Assembly: GCA_012295275.1 (NCBI GenBank)
Contig: CM022679.1
Span: forward strand, 8,788,169-8,852,168
From: Chrysomallon squamiferum
Lineage: Eukaryota; Mollusca; Gastropoda; Neomphalida; Peltospiridae
Direction: 5' to 3'
DNA: 64,000 nt
Shown here piece by piece: positions 1-14,598 of the stretch; position 1 is the first letter of the stretch; every line of letters starts with the position of its first letter. A program made the position numbers and the translations under genes. The notes under the pieces are model-generated. The model worked only from the letters and a program-made list of their open reading frames with translations. It was not told the DNA's origin and ran no database searches.

Positions 1-2477
1 TACACTGAACAGTATCTGAATTTTTAGGCTCTTGGCTCTTGTGGTCCCAGGCTTAATATTTACCAAAGATAAACAATAAACAATTGAAAAGTAAATTCTA
101 AAGTGTATTTAACAGATAGAAATTAATACTTCTAAAATCATTTTTTTTTCCAGGAATTCCAATTTCTAGGAAGCTGGATAAATGGTTTTATAACTTGAGA
201 GTTGTAACTAACTAGTCAAAATGTTAAAGTTTGAACACAGTAATCATAAAACAAACTACACTTAGTCCCACCTATATATCAATCTCATATTTTTATTTAT
301 TATTTTGAACATTTGTTTTGTAGATGTTTTGGGTTTTTTTTTTTTTTTTTTTTTTTTTTCTTATTTGCAGTATACTTTTACATATAATATAATTTTAACA
401 TAACAATATTTAAAATGATCAAAATGGAATTTTTCGTTATGTACCCCCATTATCTTTAGAACTGTATATGAAACACAAGAATGTATTTTACAAAGAATTG
501 GCACAATCAGTTTAAAATTTTCATATTTATCTTTTGTTTCTAAAATTGTTTATGAAAAGCAAAAATATATATTAACAAAGATTTGACACAAACAGTTTAA
601 AATTTTCTTTATTTATTGTTTGTGTCTAAAATTGTTGATGAAAAACAGAAATATATTTTGCTAAGATTTGACACAGTAAAGTTTAAAATTTTCATATATA
701 TCCTTTTGTTTTGAAAATTGTTTATGAAAAGCAAATATATATTTTCCAAAAATCTGATCTTTTTATTTATAGACTTTTGTTATTGAATTCACTGATATAT
801 TTTTTTTAACATTATTTGTTTCATTTCTTCAGAAAATAAAAACTAACACTGTCTTCACGAAGTAGCAGTTAATGAAAAGATATTATTTAATAAAATGCTG
901 TTAGTTTACTAAGGCCTTAGTGTTTTATAAAAAGAGCTTATTGCATTAATAAGACGAGTTAATTGTTTAATAAAAGCTCACTGTTTTATAACCAGAGCTT
1001 ACATTTCAGGCATTAAATTGCATTATTGTTTAGTTTTAATTATTGTAATAGAACATTTTTGTGACACAAGAACATTTTTCTTATTCTATAAAAATGTTCC
1101 ATTATAGTTATATTAAAAAACATTTATTATATAAAAATGTTTGGTTAAATTATCAAAAAAAATGGTTTTTTTTTTTTTTTACTGTATAGGAATATTTTGC
1201 TCAGTGATACTTAAATTATACTACACAGCCATTGACCTAAAGTATTTTACACACAAATTCATTTTAAATAACATTTTATTTTAGTTACGTATTTAAATTT
1301 CATTAAAAATGTCTTAAAGTAATTCCTTAATTGTTTTCTACAGTTCAATCAGTCACTAACTGAGTGAACAGTAAAGGTGTGTGTAATATTGTTACGACAA
1401 ATCAAAGCATGTGATCTTAGCTTTAGTCCATATTCAGAACAGGAATATTGTATTATTTATAATAATAAATATAATAATAATAATAATAATAATAATTGTT
1501 ATATTAAATTAAATAAATAAATAAAATAATTATTTATATAAATAATTCGTACATTTTATGATTATCAGTATTGTAGCCAATACATTATAGACTTAGTCTT
1601 GTTACATTATCTGGATTGATGAATTTTGGCTTTAAAAATAAATATAATCAAGAGAATGTTTAAAGGAACATTTTATCAAAACAGTCACTGCTGGTCAAAA
1701 TATTGGAGTTTTTCTTTATTTTCTTGTAAATGGGGTTTACTTATGACAATGAAAAATGTATTAAAATATGTTATATAAAAAGGTGTTTGTTATTTCTTTC
1801 AATAAATTGGTCCTGGCCCCTAACAATTTTGTTTGTGTATATTTTTATTTTGAAAATATTTTTTAATAATGTTTAAGATAGGAAATGTGCTGTCAATAAT
1901 TCACTGCAGTTTTATTTTTTGGTAACATTTCTCAACAAGAAAGCTTTAATATATACTTTTCATCAGACAAGATTACATTAAATAAGACACAGGATAGGGT
2001 ATATATATCTCTAATTTCCAGACTGTTTTGGCTGCACAGGTATATATGCCTTTGGTATGTGACCAAAATTTCAGCCAGTTGGGCTCTACAGTTTAATCTG
2101 TTATGAAGTCAACATCATTTGGCCTATTTTTGATATTATTATCTGATCATTTTAACAGTTGAATTTAATCAAGTGCTTTAACATGGTTATATAAATAATA
2201 ATTAATCTGTTATAATGTCAACATTATTTGATCAGTTTTAATAATATTTACAGGTTTTTTTCAATATTCAGATTATATATACCCTGGCAGATCCAACTCA
2301 AAGTTAAATACAAACTGATATATAAACACATCTGACTCGGCCATTTTCACTTGAATGTTTTAAATGGAAATAACAGTGTAATGCTAAAACATAAATAAAA
2401 TATTTTAATAAAAAAAAAAAAAATAGCTATCACCAAATAATTTTTGTAAGTAAAAAAAAATCAAAACTTATCAACAG

Positions 2478-2510
<33 letters not shown>

Positions 2511-2778
2511 GGTTTGAAAATGTGAATTATTTTGTGGATCAAAAATTTACTGTTAAAATTTTGATATTTCTATAACATCACACAGCTACTCATCAAAATA
2601 ATGGTAAGAAATATTCCATGATTCCCACAGAAAAATAAATAACACAAAAGCAATGTTTTTTTTTAATTTGTTTTTTTATTATAATTTATTAACAAAAAAT
2701 CACACCACTCATAAAAATCTGGTGACATAAAATAGAAAATATTTGTCTGACAAATAACATTCCAGAGTCAGAAAAACA

Positions 2779-2965
2779 TCCATAACTAACTTACTAACAG
2801 ACCCCCCACATCCATAACTAACTTACTAACAGACCCCCCACATCCATTACTAACTAACAGACCCCCCACATCTGTAACTAACTTACTAACAGACCCCCCA
2901 CATCCATAACTAACTTACTAACAGACCCCCCACATCCATTACTAACTCACTAACTAATCCCTCCC
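2779..2965. repeat. 32-bp minisatellite, about 6 copies
   Basis: Unit of 32 bp containing a CCCCCC block followed by acatccataactaacttact. Copies are nearly identical except for an internal deletion in one unit. The C-rich block gives an unusual G-run on the opposite strand in an otherwise AT-rich region. Confidence 0.9.
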
Positions 2966-3493
2966 ACATGTACATAATTTTTGTCTAGTTTTATGAATAA
3001 CAACTAGTAGTAAATGAAGTTAAAAATATAAACATTTCTTTAGAAAAAACAAAAACACAAGAAAGCAGAAATAAAAAATTTGACCTAAATATTCAATATG
3101 TGCTAAGGTTAAGTTTAATTTAAAAAATAATTAATTTTTTGTGGGGGTTGGTGATGGGGGTGGGGATTGTTGTTTATTTTATTATGTTTGGTTTATTTTA
3201 AATACAAAAATGTTTTATATATGTATATGTATACATATGAATGTATGTATGCATGTATGTATGTATGTATATGTATGTATGAATAATGGTTTTAAATTTT
3301 TTCTTCTTCTCTCTTCTTTTTGGATTTAATTTTTACTCTATGTTATTTAATTTACCAACAATATCCTTGGAAAAAATTTAAATAAATAAAGTTGAAAATG
3401 AAAAGAAAACTTCATTCACTTGATTAAAAAGTTATAAACAAATAAAATTTTAAATCATCATTATAAAACTAATAAATTTAATGTTTTTAACAT

Positions 3494-3521
3494 CACACAC
3501 ACACACACACATACATATATG

Positions 3522-3555
<34 letters not shown>

Positions 3556-3620
3556 CATGTACATACATAGATATACATATATATATAAACACATGTGTGT
3601 GTGTGTGTGTGTGTGTTTGA
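3494..3620. repeat. CA-(TA)-TG inverted microsatellite
   Basis: An ACACAC run, then ATAT-rich sequence, then a GTGTGT run. The two ends are complementary, so a single strand can fold into a long hairpin. Similar AC...GT pairs occur at 7225-7345 and around 27.9-28.07 kb. Confidence 0.85.
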
Positions 3621-5660
3621 AAACAATTACCTATAACAGAATTACAAAACACCGTAACTTTTCCAACACTTATTAACTGTTGCTTTTCTTTAATACTGCA
3701 TTCAATAACAAAAAGTAGTCTTACTATTAAAATGTGTGACTGGATATCAAAAGTACAATATCTGCAGCATTGAATTATGTATCTAACATCATACACATGA
3801 AATATTTAAAAATCCCACATGCATCAATATAATATCACTGGTATGCATCATGCATATAATATGAATCTCATAGATCTCTTTCTCAACTCATTTTTAACAA
3901 TACATTTAAAACATTCACATTAAAAATTAACATGAAAGAATCTTAAGAAACTAGACACAAAACCACACAAGTAATTTTGTAAGTACATAAAATATAAATT
4001 TAATAAATTGAAGAATTAGTATGTACACCATAATTTTTAAATTAAAAATTAAAAATAATAAAATAAAATGAGAAACATAAAAAGAAAACAGTGCTCAAGA
4101 ATTAGTACATATATCATGTTTTATATAACGTATTTTAAAAAGGTGTCTATTTGAGAAAATATTTAAGATTCATTAGAAATTTGTTTACAAATAAATCTGA
4201 ACTTTCTGCTATTTCAAATAACTTCTTTTCAGTTCTGTGTTATAAAGTTTTCATTACATTTTAATAATTTATCATATTTTTTTTTTTTTCCCCCAATTTT
4301 TAAATTAAGTATCTATGTGTATCTCTATGTATGTATGTATGTATGTCTATGCACACACAAACATAATACATATATCTAATTATTTAGACTAAACAATATT
4401 CAAGATAATATCTAAATGAATCTGATTCTCTGAAAAATAAGTATATATTTAATGCTTTATATCACAAATTTGCTGTCACAATGCGTATTTTTATCTTATC
4501 TTATTTTTTTTTTGCAGAAAGCCCCTTATGTAAAAACAAATCCATTATGAACAGATTTCTTCCTATCTTTATCATGATAGGATATGTCAGTGCAATAAAA
4601 AAAATTTTAAATGTTTTAAAAAAATATTAGAAATTACCACAACACTGAAACATTCAAAATATATCAATTAGAAAATCACAAACACAGACATGACTAGAAA
4701 AGTAAAAACTTAATTATGCAGCTTTTTTTTTAAAAATGAATAACTATAGATTATAAATATTTATTTTTAACATATATGTATACATATATTATTTGAAAAA
4801 CAGAATAAACATTTATTCTTTATTAAATCGATTTACTATATAATATGATATATACCAATTTTTAATACTTTTTTAAAAATAATAATATAAATGATTCGAA
4901 TACACAACTTTTAAAAAACATACCTAATACACATTTATTCTTTTTGAATCCATTTTTTATGTGATCTATTTTAATTACTAAAACATCTAAAAACATATAA
5001 TATTTTAAAAATTTAATCAGTTTTTAATATGGCTGTTTTAATTACATAAACAACAAACATTTATATTTAAAATCCATTTTACATAAATTTTAAAAATTTA
5101 ATTAACATTTATTTTCTTTTTATCCCTTTTTAGTGTAAATATTTTGAGTATACACAAAAATAATAAATTATTATTTTTTAATCCACAAACTAATGTAATT
5201 ACATAACTTTTAAAAACATTTAAAAACAACAACATAAAAAAATAACATACTTTTTTTAAAAGCATAAATAATAAGTTATTCTCCTTTAATCAGTTTTACA
5301 TGTATCAACTATTAATGATAATTAAAATACACTGTCAAAACCACATAAAAATGGATAGTAAAAGCTTATTTCACTAAAGCAAAAGCTCAAAATCTCAAGT
5401 GTGGAGAGCTCTAGAGAAATGAAACAGAAAAGTTTCAGAAAAAAATAGGCACTGTTTCTTTTCACAAACAACTTAGGAAGAAATGGAACAAAACATTTAT
5501 AATTCACAGATGTAAAAATATATCTGAAGGTGTAATACAGGTTTATAATACATCATTCCTGAGAAAATGTTCAGATGATAAAAATATTTGAAGTTTTCAC
5601 CACTATATTTTACATACAATACATTTCGGATTATGATTATTGATATTATTATTATTATTA

Positions 5661-5693
<33 letters not shown>

Positions 5694-7639
5694 TTTTTAT
5701 TTTTAATTATTTTTAAATTAGTTGCTAAAATTTTTTGTACATTAAAATTAAAATATGTCTTGTATTAATTAAAATGAAATTTTCAGCTTATAGCCAGCTA
5801 GGAAAATAAATAATTATAAGAAGCCTTTGGATTTAAAACAATTAAAAATAAAAATACTTATTTTTTTTAAATTAATTTTTCTTTAAAAACATCACATATA
5901 CATAGACATAGACACACGTAGAATTTTAAACTTTAATTCAACATTTTAAATCTAATTCACAAAGAACTCTTTACATTCATGTATACATTGTATTTGAAGC
6001 TTTATATATAAAACATATTTATTAATGTGTTATATTACATTTTAATGTACATTTATACATACTTTTCATACAAATATACAGAATTTTAATAAATACTGAT
6101 TTCTTAACAAATTTACAAGATAAATAAATAAGTGAATTTGTTTACAAATAAAAATTTGACTTCATGCACTCTTATTAAATAATTTTGCAAATTTTGTGAT
6201 AATCATTATATTATAAATTAAAATAAATAAAAAATGTATAATATATAATTGCATTTCATCTATATTATTATATATTTAATGAATGTTGCACTTTTTGTTT
6301 TATTTATTACACTTTACAAATTAAATAAAATTTATATAATCTGTATTTCTTCTGTTGTATACAAATTAATGACGCACACATTATTTTGTTATTTATCATT
6401 CATTATCAAAATTAAATAACATTTAATAGATTATTATACAACATCCCTGTTATTACATTAATTAACGTTGCTCATTTTGCATTATTTTATTACATTTCAT
6501 AAAGGTATCATTACATGTAAATTAATTATCCACATTTATTTTTGCACTCATCACTTAATACATTATCAGAATTAATTAACATAAATTAATTATCTGTTTA
6601 TCATTTTATTGTCACCATCCTCTATCAAACTTTAAATAACACGTGTAATATATAATTATATTACATTATATAACATTATATAAAAAAAGGACTGTGAGAT
6701 TCAGTGAGAATATCCTACAAGTGAGATCTTGAAATCCCATTTTGAGATTCAAACTCTTGCAATTGCATACAACAGTCATCAGAAACACAGAACCAGTAAC
6801 TGCTTTTTAAATGTTTTTTTTTTATCAAATTATCATATTACTAGATGACTTTATATTAAAAAGCACACATTATAATACATTTTATGGTCAATCCATTCCT
6901 TCAGGGTTATTTCAGACTGCAACCAGCTTTTTTTTTTTTTTTGACTGGTTAATAAAAGGACATGGTATGTGGTATCCTACTCCTTTCATTAAAAAAAAAA
7001 AGATCCCTTGCTGCTTAACTTACACATTTGCCCACAGAGTGCTTGCAGTGGATTATGTTTCACTTATTTTTTCTTTCATTATACAAAAACAAATGTGATG
7101 GTGTCTTAATATGTGTTACTGTTAAAATATACCAAGTCGTTTTTCAGTACTGTTTTTCTTTTCAGTAAGGTGATGAATAAATTAGCTTTTTATAAACATT
7201 CAAAATAAATAAATAAATATTTGAAATATATATATGTGTGTATGTATGCATGTGCATGTATGTATGTATGTATGTATGTATGTGCATGTATGTATGTATG
7301 TACACACACACACACATACACAAATATACATGGATACGTGTGTGTGTTATCATGTAACAAAATATTAAGCAGCAATGTCAAGTATACTTGCTTTAATATT
7401 TTATATGAAACAGTGCAGTAATTAACTTTGTATTCCAGAATTTACACAGAATCCAGCATGAATTACATAAACATGGTATTATATTACATGTGTGATAAAA
7501 TGTTATGTTAAGAAAACAATATGAAAGGCAAAAAAAAAAAACTATTTCTAAATTAAGTAGCCAAAATTAAAAAGACTCAGTTATAGATAATAGAGGAAGA
7601 ACTGCTTAGAGAACTTTGGTATCTCGGAAAATCAAATAA

Positions 7640-8340
7640 GTGTTAGTGAGATTTGTAACATGACCTATCTTCATAAAGTAATATTAAGTTTTAACTTACA
7701 TCTGTAACATGAGCTATTTTCATAAAAAATATTAAATATCACTGAGATTTGTAACATGACCTATCTTCATAATCTAATGTTAAGTTTAATTTACATCTGT
7801 AACATGACCTATTTTCATAAAATAATATTAAATATCACTGAGATTTGTAACATGACCTATCTTCATAAAGTAATATTAAAGTTACAACTTACATAACCTA
7901 TTTTCATAAAGTAGTAGTGAATATTACTGAGATTTATTAATAGACCTATCTTCATAAAGTAATATTGAATACAATGGAACAGATAGGTGTAACTTAACCT
8001 ATCTTCAAAGAGTAATATTAAGCATTATTGACATCTGGATCTTGGCCTATCTTCAGAAAGTAACATCAAAGTAGAATGAATAGTTATTTCTAACATGACC
8101 TGCCTTCATGAAATGACATTAAAACTGCTGATATCTGTGAGATTAAGTAATACTAAATATTACAGAACATAATTTTATCTGTAACTTCACAGAGTGAAAT
8201 TAAGTATAATGTAACAGATATCCACAAAATGATTTATTGTTATGTAATAATATTAAGTATCATCAGTGACTGAAACATGACCTGTCTTCATAAAATATTG
8301 AAGTATCACTGAGACATTTATAATTTGACCTATCTTCACA
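7640..8340. repeat. Diverged tandem repeat, unit about 70 bp
   Basis: About ten imperfect copies carrying the core aacatgacctatcttcataaa followed by a run such as gtaatattaa. Divergence increases toward 8340, which suggests an old array. Confidence 0.75.
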
Positions 8341-9603
8341 TCTGTTACAAATAGCACAATAACCAACAGCTCTATCTCAGTATTTGGACATTATGAACTC
8401 TTTAAACACACACAATACAGTTCATTTACTTTATATATATATATATATATATATATTATTCTCCCATTGAAGTTCATTGTTTTCTCACACATTTACTTCA
8501 GAATAGAGTATGTAAAAGACTGGTGTATATTTTGACATATAACAGTAGATTACAGAAAGTTTCTGAGTCAAACAAACTGCAGTGAAATGATCAAGCAGTA
8601 TCATTATAAGTTCTTCTGTTGTTTATAATTGAATATCACAGATTTCTTCATTTCTTTTGTAGAATAATGATGCTCATCCCACCCAGTTGTTGTTCAGTTT
8701 TTGTGAAGAATATTCCAGTCTTCCAGATTTCAGATCAGTTCCAGTCATCTTGTAAAATAAATTCAGTTTGTGTGAATGTTTATCGTGTCAGAATGCCAAA
8801 ATCTTCTTGTCGTGGTTGTCTCTGTACTTGTTAATTTATTCCTTTAAGGTAGCCATTTTATTTTTCACATAGAATTTTGTAGCAGACATTTTTTTGGTTT
8901 CTCTGACCTGGTTTTGTCTGATGATGAGACATCTGATAACTTAATCAAGAAATCAGAATGTTATGTCAATGGAATCATGTTTCTGTTCAGAAATCTGATA
9001 TTACAAATTTGCTCACATCAGAAATCACTGTTACACTTTGATGATCAGACCACTCCATTTCTGATTTATTAAGTTCTTCTTTATCAGAAAAAAAAGAGAA
9101 AAAATCTGGACTCTTCTGATCTGTCTTCTCCAGTGTAAAAACATCGTTATTGCACTGAGTAGCTGTACTTCATTGTAGTTTTAATAGTTGTATTTTACAA
9201 AAGTTTTTCCTGATAATTTTTTTTTTTTTTTTTTTTTTTTGTAAAACACAATATTGCAAACCAGGATGACGCTACCTTGTGTGAATTTCAGTTAATATCA
9301 TGTTCAAAATACTGATGGAGGTGCCTTTGAAACTCTTCTTTTTTTTTCTTTTTTTTTTTTTCTTTTTTAATTTCTATCATCAAGATAAAGACCCCCCAGG
9401 TACTGCAGACTTATGAACTGGGAAATCTTATTTTTGTGACACTTACATTTTTTGCATCATTTTTATAATCTTTTATTTTATTATTATTTTTGTGTTTTCT
9501 TTCTAAATCAAAACACTTCTTTTTCACACCTACCTAAACAATCTCTCTGGTTTTTTTCTGTTGTTTTTTTTCAAAATTCCACACACAACAAACAGATTTA
9601 GGT

Positions 9604-9609
9604 TTTATT
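9604..9609 (-). promoter_or_regulatory. Candidate poly(A) signal for the distal last exon
   Basis: AATAAA on the minus strand about 100 nt past the distal stop codon. Such hexamers are common by chance in DNA this AT-rich, so this is only the first candidate; longer 3' UTRs running toward 8.6-9.4 kb are equally possible. Confidence 0.25.
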
Positions 9610-9711
9610 GTTGTGTTTTTCTTTTTTTTTTTTTTTTTTTTTTTTTTTGTTAAATTTCATTGATCCTGGACTATGCAGAAATAATAATTTCTAAAAGAAA
9701 CGGTTCCAGAC

Positions 9712-9828
9712 TTAACTCTCGGTTTCATTTTTGGGTGTTTCCATTCTAGGAGTTGGAGTTCGATGTTGAGCCTTTCGTTTAGATTTCCTGATCACCTCGC
9801 TGAAGTTGAAAGGTTGCAAGCAGTAAAC
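9712..9828 (-). CDS. slo: slo last exon, distal
   Basis: 117 nt including a TAA stop, phase 0 start after a long T tract and AAG acceptor. It joins TDQ to VYCLQPFNFSEVIRKSKRKA and ends QHRTPTPRMETPKNETES-stop. The tail is basic (RKSKRK) with two Thr-Pro pairs, quite unlike the tail of the proximal alternative. The C-terminus is short compared with vertebrate Slo1, which continues with long Ser-rich tails. Confidence 0.9.
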   Translation of the reverse strand, partial: VYCLQPFNFSEVIRKSKRKAQHRTPTPRMETPKNETES

Positions 9829-9981
9829 CTTAAAAAAAAAAATTAAAATTAATAATAAAAATTTAATTTTTTTTAATAAAAATTGTTAGTTATTCTGTGT
9901 GTTTAGAATGGATGTTTAAAATCAACAACATATAGACATTATTTGATATTTTTAACATTCAACAAAAATATTAAAATAAAA

Positions 9982-10017
<36 letters not shown>

Positions 10018-12242
10018 AATAATAATATTAATAATAATAATAATAACATTTTTTAAAAATATAAAGAAATTTTTAAAAATTTAATTGAAATCTTGATCAA
10101 TAAATTATAAAAATTATAAAATTTTGTATAAAATTATATTGATATTTTTTTGTTGAAGAAATTTTCAAAAATTAACAAATTAAATAAAACTGATATTTCC
10201 ATAAGAATAAAACCATCCATTACATTATAATTTTAATGAATTTAAATTTTAAAAACTTTTAATAAGAACATTAATAACCATTGATTACTACTTCAATCAT
10301 TATTAGATTTAGTAACTAAAAATTAAGTGCATAGTTAAAAACGTCCATAAAATTCATTCATTCTAAAAACAAACTGATTTTTTTTTAATCCTCTCTATGT
10401 CTAACCACAATTTGTTATTTTTAAATTTGCAGAATGTTAAATCTCTAACTAAATTCATTTTAGTCTTTTTATTTTTATTTATGCACACTTAAAAAGCATT
10501 AAAGACTATTCTATATTGGGGCAGTTTAATATTAAAAGCAAAAACATGAATAAAATAATAAAAACAAACAAATAAATAGATTTAAATAAATAAATAAGTA
10601 AATAATTAAATCAATTGAAAATTATATACATAAATAAAATAAATAGATTTAAATAAATAAATAAGTAAATAATTAAATAAATTGAAAATTATATACATAA
10701 ATAAAATAAATGAAATAAAACTAAACAATAAAAATCACATTTCGTCTAAATAAATATATTATTATAAAGATTATTTTTTTTTGAAGATAAAAATTTTTTT
10801 TTTTTAATTTACTCATGTTTTGTGACAGTAGTTATTTATACAAGATTTTAACAAATTCTCACCAATAATCACAACAGTAATAATAATAATAAAAATAATT
10901 ATAATAAAACATAAGCATATTTCAGTCAGTCAGTTATTCATTTGAAATGTGTGTACACCAGATCCAATGCAGCCTCTGTCAGGAGACTGGGTTATCTGCC
11001 CATGCCAGTGTTAGTATGTTAGGAGATTAGTTAGAGGTAACAAAAGGTGCAGTGATGTTACACCTTTCCAGGTAGATTTTGTACAGGAGACAAACAGAAT
11101 TGTGGATACTAGATAGAGATAAAATAATCATATAGTACAAATTACTTGTGTTTTAGACATAACAGTGAATAAATATGGTTTATTTATGTTTTAGACATAA
11201 CAGTGAATAAATATGATTTATTTATGTTTTAGACATAACAGTGAATAAATATGACTTATGTATGTTTTAAACATGACAATATTTAATATGAATTACTTAT
11301 GTTTTAAATATAACAATGGTTTAATGTGAATTATGTATGTTTTAAACATAACAATAATTAATATGAATTATGTATGTTTTAAATATAACAGTTATTTAAT
11401 ATAAATTTCTTATGTTTTAAACAAAAAAACAATTGACTACAAATAAGGTATGTTTTAAACACAACAACATTTAATATGACTTATGTATGCTTTATACATA
11501 CATAAAAATGATTAAATACAAATTATGTATGTTTTAAACATGACAATATTTAATATCAGTTACGTATGTGTAAAATATAACAGTTATTTACTATAAATTA
11601 CAAATGTTTTAAACATAACAATGATTTAATATGAATTATTTATGTTTTAAACATGACAATATTTAATATGAATTACTTACGTTTTAAACATAACAGTTAT
11701 TTAATACGAATTACTTACATTTTAAACATAAATAACAAATGATTTAATGCAGATTATTAATTAATTATCACATAATTATGTTGTTACTGAACACAACAAC
11801 AGCATCTGTAATTAACACTGAGATAAACATTCTGGCTGGATTTCTGTACCTGAAATTCAGAACACATTTCATTATGTTTATTTGGAAATTAAGTTTAAAT
11901 CAGTCTGCCCACACATTACAATATAACAAATAGCTACCAGTAATTATATTGTGGATCTTTCCTTTGAAATATTTTTGTTCCATTTATCATCAAAGCATGA
12001 CTTTAAGATTCGTATGTTATTGCAATATATATCACTGACACTACACTTCATCTGTGTATCTGAAAATTCACTGTACCATGCATACGAAGTATCATATACC
12101 TGATATTCATAGTACTGTAACTATACACCATCATACATTAAAATTATCACATATACCAAGTACCATGTACTCACAGTATGAAATATACACTGTATCATAT
12201 ACACAATATCATACACACAGTATCATATGCTTACACTATCCT

Positions 12243-12275
<33 letters not shown>

Positions 12276-13605
12276 TAATACTTTCACTCTTTCATATATA
12301 CACATTATCATATGCTTACACTATATTAAATGCACATCTTTATACTTACAACTTAATATATTTATATTATTATATACAATATATTACACACTCACAGTAT
12401 CACATATTATCATATGCAATCAACAGCATTTACATATAGCATCATGAATTGATTATCATACACACACACACAGTGTCACATATAGACAATATCATACACT
12501 CAGTTTATCATATATATAAATTATATACACACATACAATATAACACATTCAGTACTGTACACTGTAACACACATTAACGGTGATTTATTTTAATTATATC
12601 TTTAATTTTAACGAGTCAACAGGTGAAGCAATGACTGTGTTTTGACACTACATGAATGACCAACGGCAGCATTTTTGTCATCAGTGACAGGTGAATTAAA
12701 TTCCTGAAATGGACCTGTATCAAGTCAGAAGAACAAAACTGACCAAACAGTTTCATGAAAAGATTTCATTCTGGTGCCTAGAATGACCAAACTGACCAAA
12801 CTGTTTTCAGGAATTTTTAAATTCTACTTCATTACTTAATTTAATGGAATTGTTGTTGTTTTTTTGTTGTTTTTTTAATTATTGTGTGTGTGTGTGTGTG
12901 TGTGTGTGTTGTTTTTTTTTTTTATCTTTCATTAGATGAAATTAGTGTTTATTTAATATTTTTTAGTTTATTTTATGAGATAATGATAATTTTGAGCTTT
13001 TTTGTCCAAGATAGATCCATTTCATGAATTTTACACACTGTTCAGTGACTGGGCAGCATAAGCTTGTGAGCTTGTGGTCTCACATTTAAATTCATTTAAG
13101 CCATAGGTAAGTGATTACTTTAGGTATGAGAACAATGAAGACTGAACCTGTTCAATTGACAGCTTTTAATTTTAGTACATGTTACATTGTTTTACTGCAT
13201 ATGAAGACTAAGTTCTAGTAAGTATTAATTCTAAGTTTATAATGTACTTGATTTGTTAAACTACAGTAATACTCTACACCAAAAATTCTAAACGTTACAT
13301 TGTTTTACTGCATATGTACACCAAGAATTAATTCTGTATTAATAAAAGAAGTTGATTTGTTAAACAAACTACAGTAATACTCTACACCAAACAACATTCT
13401 AAATGTTACATTGTCTTCACTGTATGTATGATGTCACTGGGTTAATTCTGTATTAATAATATTAATAACCTGCTAACCTAAGCTAGAACACTGTAGTACA
13501 TGCTGTATGTCAAACAAAGTAAGTATGTTAGATTGTGACGGAGTGCTCCAGTGAGTTAAGGAGGGAGTTAACAAAAAACAAAAAAACATGGCGCACCGCT
13601 GTTGT
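9829..13605. repeat. Intron before the distal last exon: AT-rich with several arrays
   Basis: AAAT/AAT microsatellites at about 9980-10045, a 75-bp duplication at 10565-10715, an array of a 40-44 bp unit (tatgttttaaacataaca core, about 14 copies) at 11130-11740, and a degenerate atcatatacacagt tract at 12050-12560. The stretch 12600-13540 is AT-rich and of more ordinary complexity. If the proximal last exon is used, its 3' UTR would lie in the upper part of this interval. Confidence 0.7.
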
Positions 13606-13677
13606 TTACATGACTGACTCATCATTGTGAGTCTGGGACGCCTGGGAAGGAAATGAACACGGTTTTAAGCAGTACAC
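13606..13677 (-). CDS. slo: slo alternative last exon, proximal
   Basis: 72 nt including a TAA stop, phase 0 start after acceptor cttgtttgccag. It joins TDQ to VYCLKPCSFPSQASQTHNDE and then SVM-stop. The opening VYCLKP parallels VYCLQP of the distal last exon and the TDLIFCL-type sequence found here in other BK channels, so this is a second, mutually exclusive C-terminal exon. It lies in an island visibly richer in G+C than the surrounding intron. The end ESVM resembles a class I PDZ-binding terminus, although Met in the last position is less usual. Confidence 0.85.
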   Translation of the reverse strand: MYCLKPCSFPSQASQTHNDESVM

Positions 13678-13699
13678 CTGGCAAACAAGAGATTGAAAA

Positions 13700-14520
13700 A
13701 GAGGCTCGGTCAATAATAAAGAAGGAATATCATCAACAATAATACAGGACTGTCAATCATAATAATAATAATAATAAACAAGGAATATCAACAGTAATAA
13801 GGGAATGTCAGTAATAAAAAAGGAATATTGACAGTAATAAAGGAATGTCAATAATAATCAACAAGGAATATCAACAGTAATAAAGGAATGTCAATAATAA
13901 TAAACAAGAAATATCAGTAATGATAAAGAGAGAATAATATTAAGGAATACTGGTAACAAATGAAATATCAATAACAGTAAAAAGGGAATATTATTAGAGA
14001 ATATCAGTTACCAAAAAATGGAAGAAAATCAACATTTAATAAGGAATAATAGCAAAAAATAAGGAATATCAGTTAGAAGTAATCAGCATCAAAAAAAGGT
14101 AAGGAATATCAATAATATGGGATACCAACAAAAATTAACAAATATCAATAATAAATAAGGAATATTAATAATAAAAAACGAGGAATATTGGATGGAAACA
14201 AAACTATCAATAATAAATAAGGAATACTAATAATAAAAAAACAAGGAATATCAGATGGAAACAAAACTATCAATAATAAATAAGGAATACTAATTTAAAA
14301 AAACAAGGAATATTGGATGGAAACAAAACTATCAATAAGAAATAAGGAATCCTAATAATAAAAAAAAACAAGGAATATTGGATGGAAACAAAACTATCAA
14401 TAATAAATAAGGAATACTAATAATAAAAAAACAAGGAATATCGGATGGAAACAAAACTATCAATAAGAAATAAGAAATACCAACAAGTTAGGAATGTCAA
14501 TAATAACTTAAGACACATCA
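13700..14520. repeat. AT-rich array with 59-60 bp higher-order unit
   Basis: Starts as a degenerate aaggaatatcaataataa repeat and becomes a regular 59-60 bp unit from about 14147 to 14475, about 5.5 copies, each containing ggatggaaacaaaactatca. It lies between the proximal last exon and the last shared exon. Confidence 0.85.
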
Positions 14521-14598
14521 GTAAGAAGTAATAAACAAACTATAAAATACAGAGACATTTAGAAATAGAATAAGAAATAAAAATAACGTTCTGCTGAC

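Larger units (their letters stand above)
1..9603. other. 3' UTR and downstream DNA of slo, no gene recognised
   Basis: Very AT-rich DNA without exon-like islands. Contents seen: homopolymer T at 338-359 and 9217-9240, poly(A) near 2480-2507, a diverged repeat of about 87 bp in four copies near 470-760, the 32-bp array at 2779-2965, an AC/AT/GT palindromic tract at 3494-3620, ATT repeats near 5645-5692, an ATGT/AC tract at 7225-7345, and a diverged repeat at 7640-8340. The more complex stretch 8480-9420 is the best place for mature 3' UTR, but I see no motif that settles it. Confidence 0.6.

Noticed and set aside
8619-8834. 71-codon plus-strand frame in the presumed 3' UTR region
   Set aside because: No homology recognised, antisense to the gene, and composition like the flanking UTR-type sequence.
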